Shown: piece after piece, positions 1 through 8,935 of the stretch | How positions within the stretch are numbered: the first letter of the stretch is position 1 | Layout: each line of letters begins with the position of its first letter | Assembly (NCBI GenBank): GCA_028673005.1 | Contig: CM054118.1 | Location: forward strand, 92,170,858-92,234,857 | Direction of reading: 5' to 3' | DNA from: Tanypteryx hageni | Lineage: Eukaryota > Arthropoda > Insecta > Odonata > Petaluridae | DNA length: 64,000 nt | Notes under the pieces: generated by a model | Database searches by the model: none | The model's input: only the letters and a program-made list of their open reading frames with translations | What the model was told of the DNA's origin: nothing | Program-made: the position numbers and the translations under genes

Positions 1-112
1 AAGGCAACAGCACTTCATCCACGTGTAGCCCGTATGTATTAGATAATAAATTCCATGATTTCTCGCAGAATATTTATAAATTTCCGTGAAATTAAGGCAA
101 CTATTCGTAATT

Positions 113-455
113 TACAAATTCTCTGGCAATCGGTTGGTGTACAAGTTTTCGTATTTCAAGTTTCGTGACTTAGATCACCCTGCATGTGGAATAAGAATTA
201 AGACGATAGCCTATATGTTACACTAAAATATATGGAAAGATTAGGATATCTTGTGTTATGGCATCATCATCCTTGCCTTTAGCACGTATCTGGATAAAAA
301 AATCGTGAAATAGATATGATGCCATTATATTTAACAATTGAAAAGAGTTATAATTGTCGAAAACCTACGAAACACGCGTGTGTTAGTATAATGACGTAAT
401 CATAAGTTTACATCGTAGTTTAAAATCAGTGGCATAATAATATAGTTTTATAAAT
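113..455 (+). repeat. dispersed repeat family E, copy 1
   Basis: This stretch aligns by eye with 34117-34490 in the same orientation. Shared landmarks in the same order are AATTCTCTGGCAATCGG, TTTCAAGTTTCGTG, TTAGCACGTAT, CAATTGAAAAGAGTTA and GTAGTTTAAAATCA. It has no coding potential and no terminal repeats that I can see. The class is unknown. Bases 1-112 upstream are AT-rich and may belong to the same element. Confidence 0.7.
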
Positions 456-521
456 AAATGGAATATATTATGTGTTGGGATTAAGAAGATGTCACCATAT
501 GTTTGCCTCGTTGGTTAACAT

Positions 522-666
522 CAGTGGCGTATCGGAAAATCAGGGTGGCCACCCGCAGCAAATAATAATACGTACTATGTAAATCTTAAATATTTTCCAA
601 GCTGAAGTACATATCATTGCCTGTATACTAATGAAGAATTCCCCTCTCCTCACACAAACGCCACTG
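522..666. mobile_element. possible short hAT-like MITE
   Basis: The segment begins CAGTGGCGTATCGG and ends with CACAAACGCCACTG, giving short inverted termini of the CAGTGGCG type seen in many hAT elements. The length is about 145 bp and there is no coding content. The 8 bases on the two sides (GTTAACAT and ATATTTTC) do not match, so the duplication that hAT insertion should leave is absent or lost. The call therefore rests on the ends alone. Confidence 0.4.
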
Positions 667-865
667 ATATTTTCAAAAACCTGAAATTATAAAAAATTAT
701 AGTAATAAGTTTGTTTATTTGTTTATTAACTTTAATCAATTTGGAGAAATGAATTCAAAATATTATATTATGCCTAACAATCCTTATAATGGCATAGAGA
801 CAAGAAAAATAAGACGTATTCATTACTCTATGACATTGAGTGTGCTTATTAAATTACAGTTATCG

Positions 866-1120
866 GTCGACGCTGGTGAGGCAGTGGTTAAAATACTCGT
901 CATTGGTTACAAGTATTGCGGGTTCGATTCTCGGCCGAGGTCGATGATATTTTACGGCCTAAAAATATGAAAATTATTCCTTTGGCGAGGAAGTGAAGCC
1001 GTCGATCCCGTGTATTGCACGATGTCGGTGCACTTCAAAGAACCCTTTTTCATAGGGGGCATTAGGTAGCTAAGCCCCTGGCACCTGTAAATAACCCCTC
1101 TTATGGGGAAGGGGGTTATG
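866..1120 (+). repeat. tRNA-derived SINE-like element
   Basis: A Pol III type 2 promoter is visible. An A-box-like segment TGGTGAGGCAGTGGTTA lies at 874-890 and a B-box GGTTCGATTC at 921-930, at normal tRNA spacing. After this head comes a non-tRNA body with GTGAAGCCGTCGATCCCGTG and CACTTCAAAGAACCC, then a GC-richer tail near 1050-1115. No cloverleaf with a paired acceptor stem forms, so this is not a functional tRNA. The family name is unknown. Confidence 0.6.
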
Positions 1121-1208
1121 ATCAAGATTTTTTATCAAAGAAATTATTTACTTTTTACGTGCGATTTACGGGTCGCGACAGCTCGTCCGCAGCAAGCTTC
1201 CACCTGCT

Positions 1209-1375
1209 CCTGCAGGTCGAAATATCGATTTCTCCGTGTTATCTTATGGGGAATGGAAATCATTCTCAGGAATCGAATTCGGGTCGATTTTGGAATTTTT
1301 TTGTTAAATGGCTTTTACTTTAGAATCGAACATTCCCACCAATTGTCAATCTTCTAGCTATTCGGAAAGTTTGTT
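1209..1375 (-). repeat. dispersed repeat family D, partial copy 1
   Basis: Read on the - strand this matches part of the longer copies at 13240-13790 and 63165-63750. On the + strand the shared order is CTGCAGGTCG, CGATTT, GTGTTATCTTATGGGGAATGGAAAT, then ATCGAACATTCCCACCAA. The similar segment at 38392-38555 is in the same orientation as this one. Only the first half of the family is present. A short ACG microsatellite lies just downstream at 1414-1429. Confidence 0.6.
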
Positions 1376-1438
1376 TAAAATAGTATTACAGTTCCGCTTT
1401 CCCACCCACCCACCGACGACGACGACGAAGTCATTTTT

Positions 1439-1785
1439 ATGCGTTCTTTGCACGAAGTGAACGCATATAGGAGAGGTCGTTTCCGTTCGCCCGTCCGTCC
1501 GTCCGTCCGCATGTTAAAACTCGGAGACCGCTGGACGTATTATGATGAAATTTGGTATTGGGGAGTTTCGCTAAAATTTATCGACCGATTTCGATGTTGG
1601 TCAAACTCGGACAACAATTATGATCACTTTACATGAAGACCTAAAATGTTCCCGTTTCAACTCGGGAACCACTTGATGTATTTTGATGAAATTCGGTATT
1701 GAGGAGTTTTAGTAAACTTTGTTGACCGATTCCAATTTTGGTTAAAATCGGACAACAATGACGACCACTTTACATGAAGACCTAC
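1439..1785 (+). repeat. repeat family A, copy 1, 5' half
   Basis: It opens with a perfect hairpin: ATGCGTTC at 1439-1446 pairs with GAACGCAT at 1459-1466 around a 12-base loop. A CCGT tetranucleotide run follows at 1491-1510. Then come tandem units of about 140 bp, each with a block like CCGCTGGACGTATT, GATGAAATTTGGTATTG and CACTTTACATGAAGACCT. The array stops at about 1785 where a LINE is inserted, and resumes at about 3628. Family A also occurs inverted at 21590-22240. Confidence 0.8.
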
Positions 1786-3627
1786 ATAGCGCGCTCCATA
1801 GTCCGAGTAGCAATGCGTAATGTGTTTAACAATTATAAAAGGAAGGTTTTACAAGATAACTTGAAAGAGAACCCGAAAGCATTTTGGTCTTACGTCAGGG
1901 AAGTTAAGGTAGGGGCCCGACTATTGCGTCACTGCGATCGGAAACGGGAAACGGAGTTCACGATAGTACGGATAAAGCAAACCTATTAAATCAACACTTT
2001 CAGAAAGCTTTTACTCGTAACGACGATGAATGTGAAACCCCTACTCCTATGCATCAGGGCGATTCGACGGAAGATTTGGTATTTTCGGAAAATGGCATCG
2101 CGCTCCAACTTCATTCAATTAAGCCAAATAAATCTCCTGGACCGGAGGAAATTCCCGCGCGTATATTGAAAAAAATAGCTGCTGAAATCGCGCCCTATTT
2201 GAAAATTATATTCGAGAAATCCATTAGGGAAGGAGTAGTTTCTAAAGATTGGAAGGTAGCACACGTTACTCCCATCCATAAGGGTGGCGACAAAGAGAAC
2301 CCCGAAAATTATAGGCCGATATCCTTAACTTCATTATCGTGCAAGATACTTGAGCACATAGTCTTTAGCTCTGTAATGCGCTATTTAGATAATCATTCAT
2401 TACTTAGCGGATGCCAACACGGATTCCGGAGAGGTAGATCATGCGAAACGCAGCTCGGTCTGTTCGTGGACGATTTGTTGCGATGCGGAGAGAAAAATAC
2501 TCAGGTCGATGCCATATTCATTGATTTCAGGAAGGCGTTCGATAAAGTATCTCATAGGAAATTAATTGCGAAGTTAGGACAATGTGGTATCAATCCGAAA
2601 GTTGTCAGTAGGGTGAGAGACTTCCTCTCGAATAGGGAACAGATAGTTGTCATCGATGGGAAATACTCGTCCCCCGTTAAAGTTGCTTCGGGTGTTCCTC
2701 AGGGAAGTGTATTGGGCCCTCTGCTCTTCTTAATCTATGTAAATGATATCTGCTCGGTTGTTCGTAGTAAAATTAGGCTTTTCGCCGATGATACTGTTCT
2801 ATATAAATAAATAAAAAAACAGGAGGATCATCAGTCACTGCGTGAAGACTTAAGAGCCATTTCAGTGTGGTGCAAAGAATGGCAAATTGAAATTAATTAT
2901 ACTAAATGTGCCGCAGTCACGTTCTGGAAAAGTAAGAACAAAGATTTAGGTTTCGAGTATAAAATAGATGAAATGAGCATTCGACAAGCTGAGTATGTAA
3001 AATATTTAGGAGTAACCATTTGTCGAGATCTTTCGTGGGATATGCACATTCGTCGAGTTATAGGCGCGGCCAACAAGAAACTGGCATTCATAGGTAGAAT
3101 AGTACGGAACACTACAGAGAAAGTACGTGAAACATGCTACTTATCATTGGTAAGACCGCAATTGGAATACACAGCGAGCATATGGGATCCGTACGAGAAG
3201 GGACACATAATTCAACTAGAAAGAGTACAGCGCAGAGCAGCCAGATTTGTAAAACTAAAGTACGAACAGAAGGAAAGCGTCACCTCTTTACTGAGCGATT
3301 TGAACTGGGTATCACTGGAGGACCGTAGATTGAACTCAAGGTTGAGACTTCTGGAGAAATATAGATCGGAATGTCTAAAAGAGGAGGTTGTGGGAATAAT
3401 TGAAGCACCAACGTATATAGGTAGGAATGATCGAGACGATAAAATACGTGAGATCGATTGTAGGACGGAGCGTTATCTAGGCTCGTTCTTTCCGAGGACA
3501 ATACGAGATCACAATAGGAAATTTCGAATTGCGTTAGACAATCCTTAGGTAGGATTTGGTGCATTGCACCCCCTGCCACCCACCAACTAGGTGAATTGCA
3601 GGGTAACTTGTAGATGTAGGTGTATTT
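1786..3627 (+). mobile_element. 5'-truncated CR1/Jockey-like LINE
   Basis: This non-LTR retrotransposon sits inside repeat A1: the flanking A units join up when it is removed. The 5' end lacks the endonuclease domain, as expected of incomplete reverse transcription. The 3' end after the ORF is a short UTR ending in a TGTAGATGTAGG-like repeat. No long target duplication is clear; at most one or a few bases (T or CTACAT) are shared. The CR1/Jockey assignment rests on the RT sequence style and the simple-repeat 3' end, and the exact clade is not resolved. Confidence 0.85.
1790..3548 (+). pseudogene. LINE ORF2 reverse transcriptase, disrupted
   Basis: This was the reverse transcriptase part of a LINE ORF2 that copies element RNA into DNA at the target site. 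Three pieces are seen: a linker (1790-1915, with NPKAFWSYVRE), the RT fingers and palm (about 1915-2807), and the thumb/C-terminal region (2811-3548). RT motifs are clear: IDFRKAFDKV (motif A), GVPQGSVLGPLLF (motif B) and FADD at 2781-2792 (motif C). One frameshift lies near 1912-1920. One in-frame TAA is at 2808-2810, shortly after FADD, and the frame continues unchanged into the C-terminal part. With only two lesions the copy looks fairly young. Confidence 0.88.
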
Positions 3628-3900
3628 TACAACGTTCCTTTGGTTCAACTCAGGAACCGCTGGACTTATTTTGATGAAATTTGGTATTGGGGAGTTTTGC
3701 TAAAATTAATTGACCGATTTTAATTTTGGTTAAAATCGCACAACAATTACGACCACTTTACATGACCTACATGTAGTTAACAATGTTCCTTTGTTTCAAC
3801 TCGGGAACCGCTTGACGTATTTTAATAAAACTTCGTATTGTGAAGTTTTACTAAAATGGGTCGACCGATTACAATTCTGGTTAAAATTTTGCAAAATAAC
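3628..3900 (+). repeat. repeat family A, copy 1, 3' half
   Basis: Two further tandem units of family A continue here, with GGAACCGCTGGACTTATTTT, GATGAAATTTGGTATTGG and ACTTTACATGACCTACATG. The second unit decays near 3895. It is the continuation of the array interrupted at 1785. No closing hairpin is seen at this end. Confidence 0.75.
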
Positions 3901-4427
3901 GAAATAGGGATTATGTATTGAAATTTTGATATTTTAATTTTTTTGCTGTAAAAATCTTAAAGTTTAAACAGATAGATAAATATATAGGTACTTAGTTAGA
4001 TACGAGATAGGGAGCTGAAATATTTTTTTATTTAGAACTTAGAAGAAATGCACAAATAAACATTTGTAAAATCTCTATGAAGTTATTTCGGCAGTTAAAA
4101 TTTTTTATACGTAACTTAAACAATTAGATAAATATTATTTCACTTCTAGATGTGCTATAACTTTAAACTTTGGCAGAAATGTGTGGTATTAAAACCCTAC
4201 AATGGAAACAGTATAATATTATTAAAAATTGAAATTTCTCGGGATTGTTTTACTCTAATATTGTTCCATGAGGAAAGAACGCAAATCGGTGCAGAGGTGA
4301 AATCATTTGAATTAAAAATATTTCTAATGATGAAATATCTCTCTGAAAAATTAATATTTTTCAAGGTGAGATGAAATGCTTGCAGAATGCAAGCGCCTTT
4401 TAATAGTATCTATTATATACCAGGTAG
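3901..4427. other. AT-rich stretch, nothing recognised
   Basis: This is low-complexity AT-rich DNA with short chance reading frames. I see no motif, duplication or terminal repeat. Confidence 0.6.
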
Positions 4428-4772
4428 GTGCTTGCTGTGTTGGTCTCTTACTCATTGTCAGTGAAGATGTTTTCCGTCGAGGAGTTGATTTGCATTGCAT
4501 TGTTTTTGGACGAAGATGGACACCAGAACAGGAAAAGAAAGAGGGGGCCCGATAGTTTATTAAAAAGAAAGGAGGAAGGCGAATATCACACGGCACACAA
4601 AGAACTTATAGAAGATTCAATCAGAGTCAACCTGTAATTCAGAATGTAGGATCCAAAGTTCAATGAGTTCCTGTCTTTGGTAGGAAAAAACTCGGAGAAA
4701 CAGAAAACCACTCACAATCTCAATTATATGCTCACGTTCACGACGATAGAACGGCACTCGAAGGAAAATATA
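4428..4772 (+). pseudogene. PIF/Harbinger transposon protein, N-terminal relic
   Basis: One frame reads through a segment typical of the start of PIF/Harbinger (HARBI1-like) nucleases: an acidic patch FLDEDG, a basic patch NRKRKRG, then LLKRKEEGEYHTAHKELIED. In the same frame, past a TAA, come FRM and, past a TAG, DPKFNEFLSLVGKNSEKQ, also standard for the family. The frame ends at TGA near 4770. The catalytic core with its DDE residues is absent, so this is a truncated, dead copy. Family nucleases normally run several hundred residues. Confidence 0.68.
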
Positions 4773-4861
4773 TGAACGAAAAAGTGTCTCTGCGTTGCCG
4801 GCCGACTAAACGTGCCTTTCCGTGCACGCGTTACGCTCGTAGCGAACGACTCGTTGGGGAC

Positions 4862-5695
4862 ACTGCCCGTTTACATGTGTGCGTCGGCGAACGCGTAGAC
4901 AATTGACTGCTATGACGCGCGCATTTGTTGTTTTAAGTTGTAAGTTGTGAATCCGCGTGAAAAATGGACGATCGAGTGGTGAGATGGCGTCACGTTTTAT
5001 TATTATTACTTACGGGTTCCAGCGTGTCTGACACGTTTTTACAGACAATGTATTCATTTATATTATGAGGAAACCTCATTCCATATTTGATATTGCAATT
5101 CATACATATAAATAATCGTATATATTCATTTTTGTAATTGCCATTTTTCTGAGCCTTATCTCCAATTTATTTCCGTGCTTTCTCCCGGAGATATTTATCC
5201 CTATATCTTTAATCCTTTATATTGTAAAAGGAGGGATGATGATTTCATTAATAATAAATTCGTCAGAGGAATTCACATCTATACCGTACACAGGCGTGGA
5301 GTCCATGCTGCCTTCCGGCTGTAGGCGCCCAAATAAATTTCATGTTCGTTTGTTCTTTCTCGCATAACGGCCATCTTGAAATTTACTCGCGTTTAAGTTG
5401 AAACTTTCTCAATTCCAACGCGCGTAACGCCTCAAGCGAGGCCTCTGATTGGGTAGAGTCGGTTCTCGACGCGCGTAACGCGTGCATGGAAACGCACCTA
5501 ATCCACGCTGAACCAGCTCTGTCAGGCAAAGACACGACACGGCCGAGGATTCTTCCCGAGCACTGTCGCTGTCGTGTCTGCGGCGCGCCGTGTCGTCGAC
5601 GTCCTAGTGTGGACGGGTGCATTGGTTATATCGCTAACACTCCGAGGTCGACGTGTCGTTGTCGTCCCGTGTCTTCGCCGTGTCGTTAAGGGCGA
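4862..5695. mobile_element. GC-rich ends, possible Harbinger-like element
   Basis: Two CpG-rich patches (about 4790-4960 and 5391-5695) flank an AT-rich middle in which I recognise nothing. The left patch has GCCCGTTTACATGTG and the right patch ends CCGTGTCGTTAAGGGC, which gives weak inverted termini (GCCCNTTNAC). GACACGACACGGC at 5530 and GCCGTGTCGT at 5585 and 5673 are mutually inverted. Harbinger elements often have GGGCC..TTTACA termini, hence the suggestion. No 3-bp duplication was established. Confidence 0.25.
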
Positions 5696-5929
5696 ATCAA
5701 CCTATAAGTAACATTCCAGTGTTGAAATAAAGAAAGATTTTTTCTTTTGTTCAATCGTTAAAAATGCACACAGTCCACAAGCAGTTTACTGAATCATAAT
5801 AATCTTCAATTATTGACGATGAAATCTATTAAGTTTGACGTTGCTACAACTGTAATTTCGATGCTTCATAAAAAGTACCAAGCGAATAATGCAATTCTTT
5901 CCTCGATTCGAAGGCTTAATCGAAGGTAA

Positions 5930-6512
5930 TTGAATCGGAGGCGAGAATGCGGTCGCCTCGGCAGCGCCCGGAATGAGCACGAAAAAACCATAAAATTCCC
6001 AAAAGAAACGCGTGCTCCTGACAAATTCTTCCGTGTGACATCGCAAGAATACGATATTTTATAGTTTTGGCCGTCGAATAAAGCAAACACGGAGAATTTC
6101 GTTCCATATTTACTTATTTTAATGAAAGAAGGAAAAAACATTGCACCTATATTAATAGAAACCTCTATGTAAATATATGGGAAAATATAATTACTTCCTG
6201 GGGTCGAAACGAGGACACTTCCGTAAACGGAAATACTTTTCCCTTGTGGTGAATTTTTCTCGGGTTTCCAACCGGGTTGTCTCGGAGATTTCTTCCGACG
6301 TTTCGGCGACTAGCTCTGTCGCCATCTTCAGGGATCCTGAGTCCTGAGATGGCGACAGAGCTAGTCGCCGAAACGTCGGAAGAAATCTCCGAGACAACCC
6401 GGTTGGAAACCCGAGAAAAATTCACCATGATGATTCGCCGGGAAAGCTTCAAATCTTTCTTCACTTTTCCCTTGGTCTCCTAGTTGGCAGAACAAAATGA
6501 CGTTTTCACTGC
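5930..6512 (+). repeat. dispersed repeat H, copy 1 (host of a later insertion)
   Basis: This matches 23740-24075 in reverse orientation. Shared landmarks in order are GACAAATTCTTCCGTGT, ATATTTTATAGTTTT, CCGTCGAATAAAGCAAA, ATTTTAATGAA, and the end GGTCTCCTAGTTGGCAGAA. The copy here is split by a 216-bp insert at 6247-6462 that is absent from the other copy. No coding content is recognised. Confidence 0.75.
6247..6462. mobile_element. Penelope-like inverted terminal insertion
   Basis: Two identical 81-bp arms (6247-6327 and 6347-6427) are exact reverse complements around a 19-base spacer, followed by a 35-base unpaired tail. The insert is flanked by a 12-bp direct repeat ACTTTTCCCTTG at 6235-6246 and 6463-6474, absent in duplicate from the other copy of the host repeat. 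The arm carries GATGGCGAC, a loop, GTCGCC and GAAACGTCGG, resembling the ends of Penelope-like retroelements. These elements are known to leave target duplications of about this size, to carry inverted end copies, and in some lineages to hold hammerhead motifs. A foldback DNA transposon is the alternative. Confidence 0.55.
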
Positions 6513-6842
6513 ATTTTCTTAGGACAAACTGTTAAAGAGTTAAAGGTGGGACGGACAGACATTGAGCAATAATATATATGAATGTTTATGTACTTACTGA
6601 AGATATTGTTGACTACAGTTGTCAGGAAGATTGATTTCGCTGACAATTAAAAAACACGGGAAAATCATTTTAAGTTCAAAGTGAATTACGAAATTCTCGT
6701 TTGGTTTTCTTGAAATTGGGTACACTTTCGACAACAATGTACTGAACAAAACATATGCAATTTGACTATTTCTATAAATTCATTTGAAGACTTTAAAATT
6801 ATAAGTAATATTAAACGAAATATAATGAAAAGTTAAATATTT

Positions 6843-7270
6843 GTCACCAGTAAAGTGGCACTCCCGATTAGACCACGAAAACTATTTATATCATTTTCTT
6901 ATTTGATTTTTGGATTGAATAGATGCGTATATCCGATAATATACGGCAGAAAATTTAAGACTCGTTCTCTTAAACTTATTTCGTTTCAAATCCTGACTGC
7001 CTGAGATGATTGTAAGTAATTTTAAAAAGAAAATTTTAAATGCAAATGAAAACTGTTTAGCACTATTTTCAGCTAGTTTTCTGTCCGTTTAACACCAGTA
7101 TAAGAGTGTAGAATATTTACTGATGCACATAGGCAGGAAAACTATATAAACAGGGATTTTTCTATCTAGAGCTTTTTTGGCGCTATTTACTATAATTTTA
7201 GCGCCTATCTGCGATGGCAACACTGATGGAGCATGCGGACGGACGGACACGACTGCATAAGGCGTTATTT
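6843..7270 (+). repeat. repeat family B, 3' partial copy
   Basis: It begins with CAGTAAAGTGGCACTCCCGA, shared with 54394-54413 in the complete family B copy. It ends with GCATGCGGACGGACGGACAC and AAGGCGTTATTTTT, matching the 3' subterminal run and the start of the 3' hairpin. The middle has diverged. The closing half of the hairpin is lost where the CAC-rich array starts. Confidence 0.6.
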
Positions 7271-7317
7271 TTTAGATTTTATACAACACCACCAGACTCA
7301 CCACAACTACCACCCTG

Positions 7318-7505
7318 ACCACCATGTTCACCACCACAACCATCACGCTCACCACCACCACGCTCACCACCACGCTCACCACCACCACGCTCACCGCCAC
7401 CACGCTCACCACCACCACGCTCACCACCACCACGCTCACCACAACCACCACCACCCTCACAAAAACCACCACGCTCACCACAACCACCACCACCCTCAGC
7501 ATCAC
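7318..7505. repeat. CAC-rich minisatellite, 12-bp type unit
   Basis: An irregular array of CACGCTCACCAC-like units with CAC triplet expansion runs for about 190 bp. It opens three overlapping frames, one His-rich and one Thr-rich on +, one Val-rich on -, which come from the repeat and are not genes. The array sits directly against the end of repeat B3. Confidence 0.85.
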
Positions 7506-7510
7506 CACAG

Positions 7511-8479
7511 AAAATAGAGATGCATTCTCATCAGAAATGCATTAAAATATTTTGATTAATTCCTGCGGCCAGGGAATACCCCGCTGGAAAGGGTGAGCTC
7601 GGGAGTCGAGGAAGGGTGCCCACACCCGAGGATTTGAGGGATCTCGCGCACCAAAGGGGGACCAAGGGATTGACCGCGGCGAGGACCATGTCCATTTACT
7701 TTTGATCCTATTAAAGCCAATAAAAGTAATTGCCGCGCCACATTTAATTTCAAATAATTTTGTGAAAAGTAGGCATCATGAGCTCCGTTTGAATCATCTT
7801 GTTTTTAAATGCGCGAAAGATATTGAATTCGAGAATTCATTATGGAGGTCATCCAATGCTCTGATTATAGAAAGAGCAACTCCGGTGAATTTCGATCCGA
7901 CTCTGTAGGTTAAATGATCGTCTCTTTTACTCGACCCTTTTCTTGCTGCAGGTGATCGGCGTTTCTCTGTGTCCTGTTCCTGTGTCTGTTGTTATCCTAT
8001 TCGATCGTTCTTCATCCGTCGCCTTTTTTATTCACGGATTATTATTTCCAACCGTTACGATTTTTAAATTTTTTTTCCTATTCTCGGCGTGTATTTTTAG
8101 TTTTGCGCGAATAGGTCAGCGCTGGAAATTCAATCTCTCCGTTTATTAACGCCACAAAAAAACTGTCGGCCTGCTCGACAAGACGATGGAATGCGAGGTT
8201 AATGGCGGAGTTGTTTTACCTTGACGCCGTTCGTTGAAAGGCGAAAAAATTGCTTTGCCGTTGGAACGGCGTTCTCTTCGCGAATTTAGCGCGGACAGAC
8301 AATATTGCCAGTCGGACATGCAATAAGGCAAATGGATTCCTGGTTTGGAAATTGTCCTCTTATCATTCCATGCTATTATCACATACAAACACAATAACGG
8401 AGGGAGGTGATGCGGACGCATTCCGATTACGTTGTGTCGTGTATCTAAAGGAATTTGGGTTCCACTATGTTAAGGATAA
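7511..8479. other. unique-looking DNA, nothing recognised
   Basis: GC content is near the window average. Short frames occur but none resembles a known protein. No repeat or RNA was recognised. Confidence 0.5.
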
Positions 8480-8635
8480 TAAATTATTAACCAAACAGTT
8501 TTCCAAAATTACTCGTATTATAATAAATAAATGATGATGGTAACAGAGATGAGCACATCCGCCCTTTACCTCGGCAGGGCTCGAATCCACATTGGGAGCC
8601 ATAAACGACTACCGCACTTCTACCAAAGCCGGCAA
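8480..8635 (-). repeat. tRNA-derived SINE-like element
   Basis: On the - strand an A-box-like TTTGGTAGAAGTGCGGTAG is followed by a B-box-like GGATTCGAGCCC (complement of 8577-8588). A short body and an A/T tail with ATGATG and AATAAATAAAT then run down to about 8480. The head does not fold as a tRNA. The order head, body, A/T-rich tail is that of a SINE. The body differs from the element at 866-1120. Confidence 0.55.
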
Positions 8636-8815
8636 TGATTTATTTGAAGAGGGTTGGTGTTTGTGCCATTTTTGTCAGGCAAAAAAGGCGAATGCTTAAA
8701 ACATTTACATAAATTGGTGCTTCGGATGTGCAACCCCATTAATAAGTTTTTATTTGTAAATTTATTTTTTCGTTGACTGCGCCTGTGTCTGATTCTTTTT
8801 ATGGAAAAGAATCGT

Positions 8816-8935
8816 TCTTTGTCGCTCGAGTGAGTCGATTTGTTTCTCATTCGGTGCGTGGCAAGACTGCTTCTCGATATCGAGGACGATGGGAAATGGG
8901 GTCACGGGTTCGAATCCCGCCTCTCTCGGCAAGGA
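8816..8935 (+). other. tRNA-like fragment with B box
   Basis: A good T-arm ACGGGTTCGAATCCCGC lies near 8903-8920. A possible A box (TCGCTCGAGTGAGTCG) lies near 8821, too far upstream for a normal tRNA. No matching acceptor stem was found. It may be a tRNA pseudogene or the head of an old SINE. Confidence 0.3.

Noticed and set aside
7233..7517. His-rich 94-codon frame
   Set aside because: It is encoded by the CAC minisatellite; other frames and the opposite strand are equally open.
8816..8935. functional tRNA gene
   Set aside because: Good T-arm but no acceptor pairing, A box too distant, and no anticodon arm.
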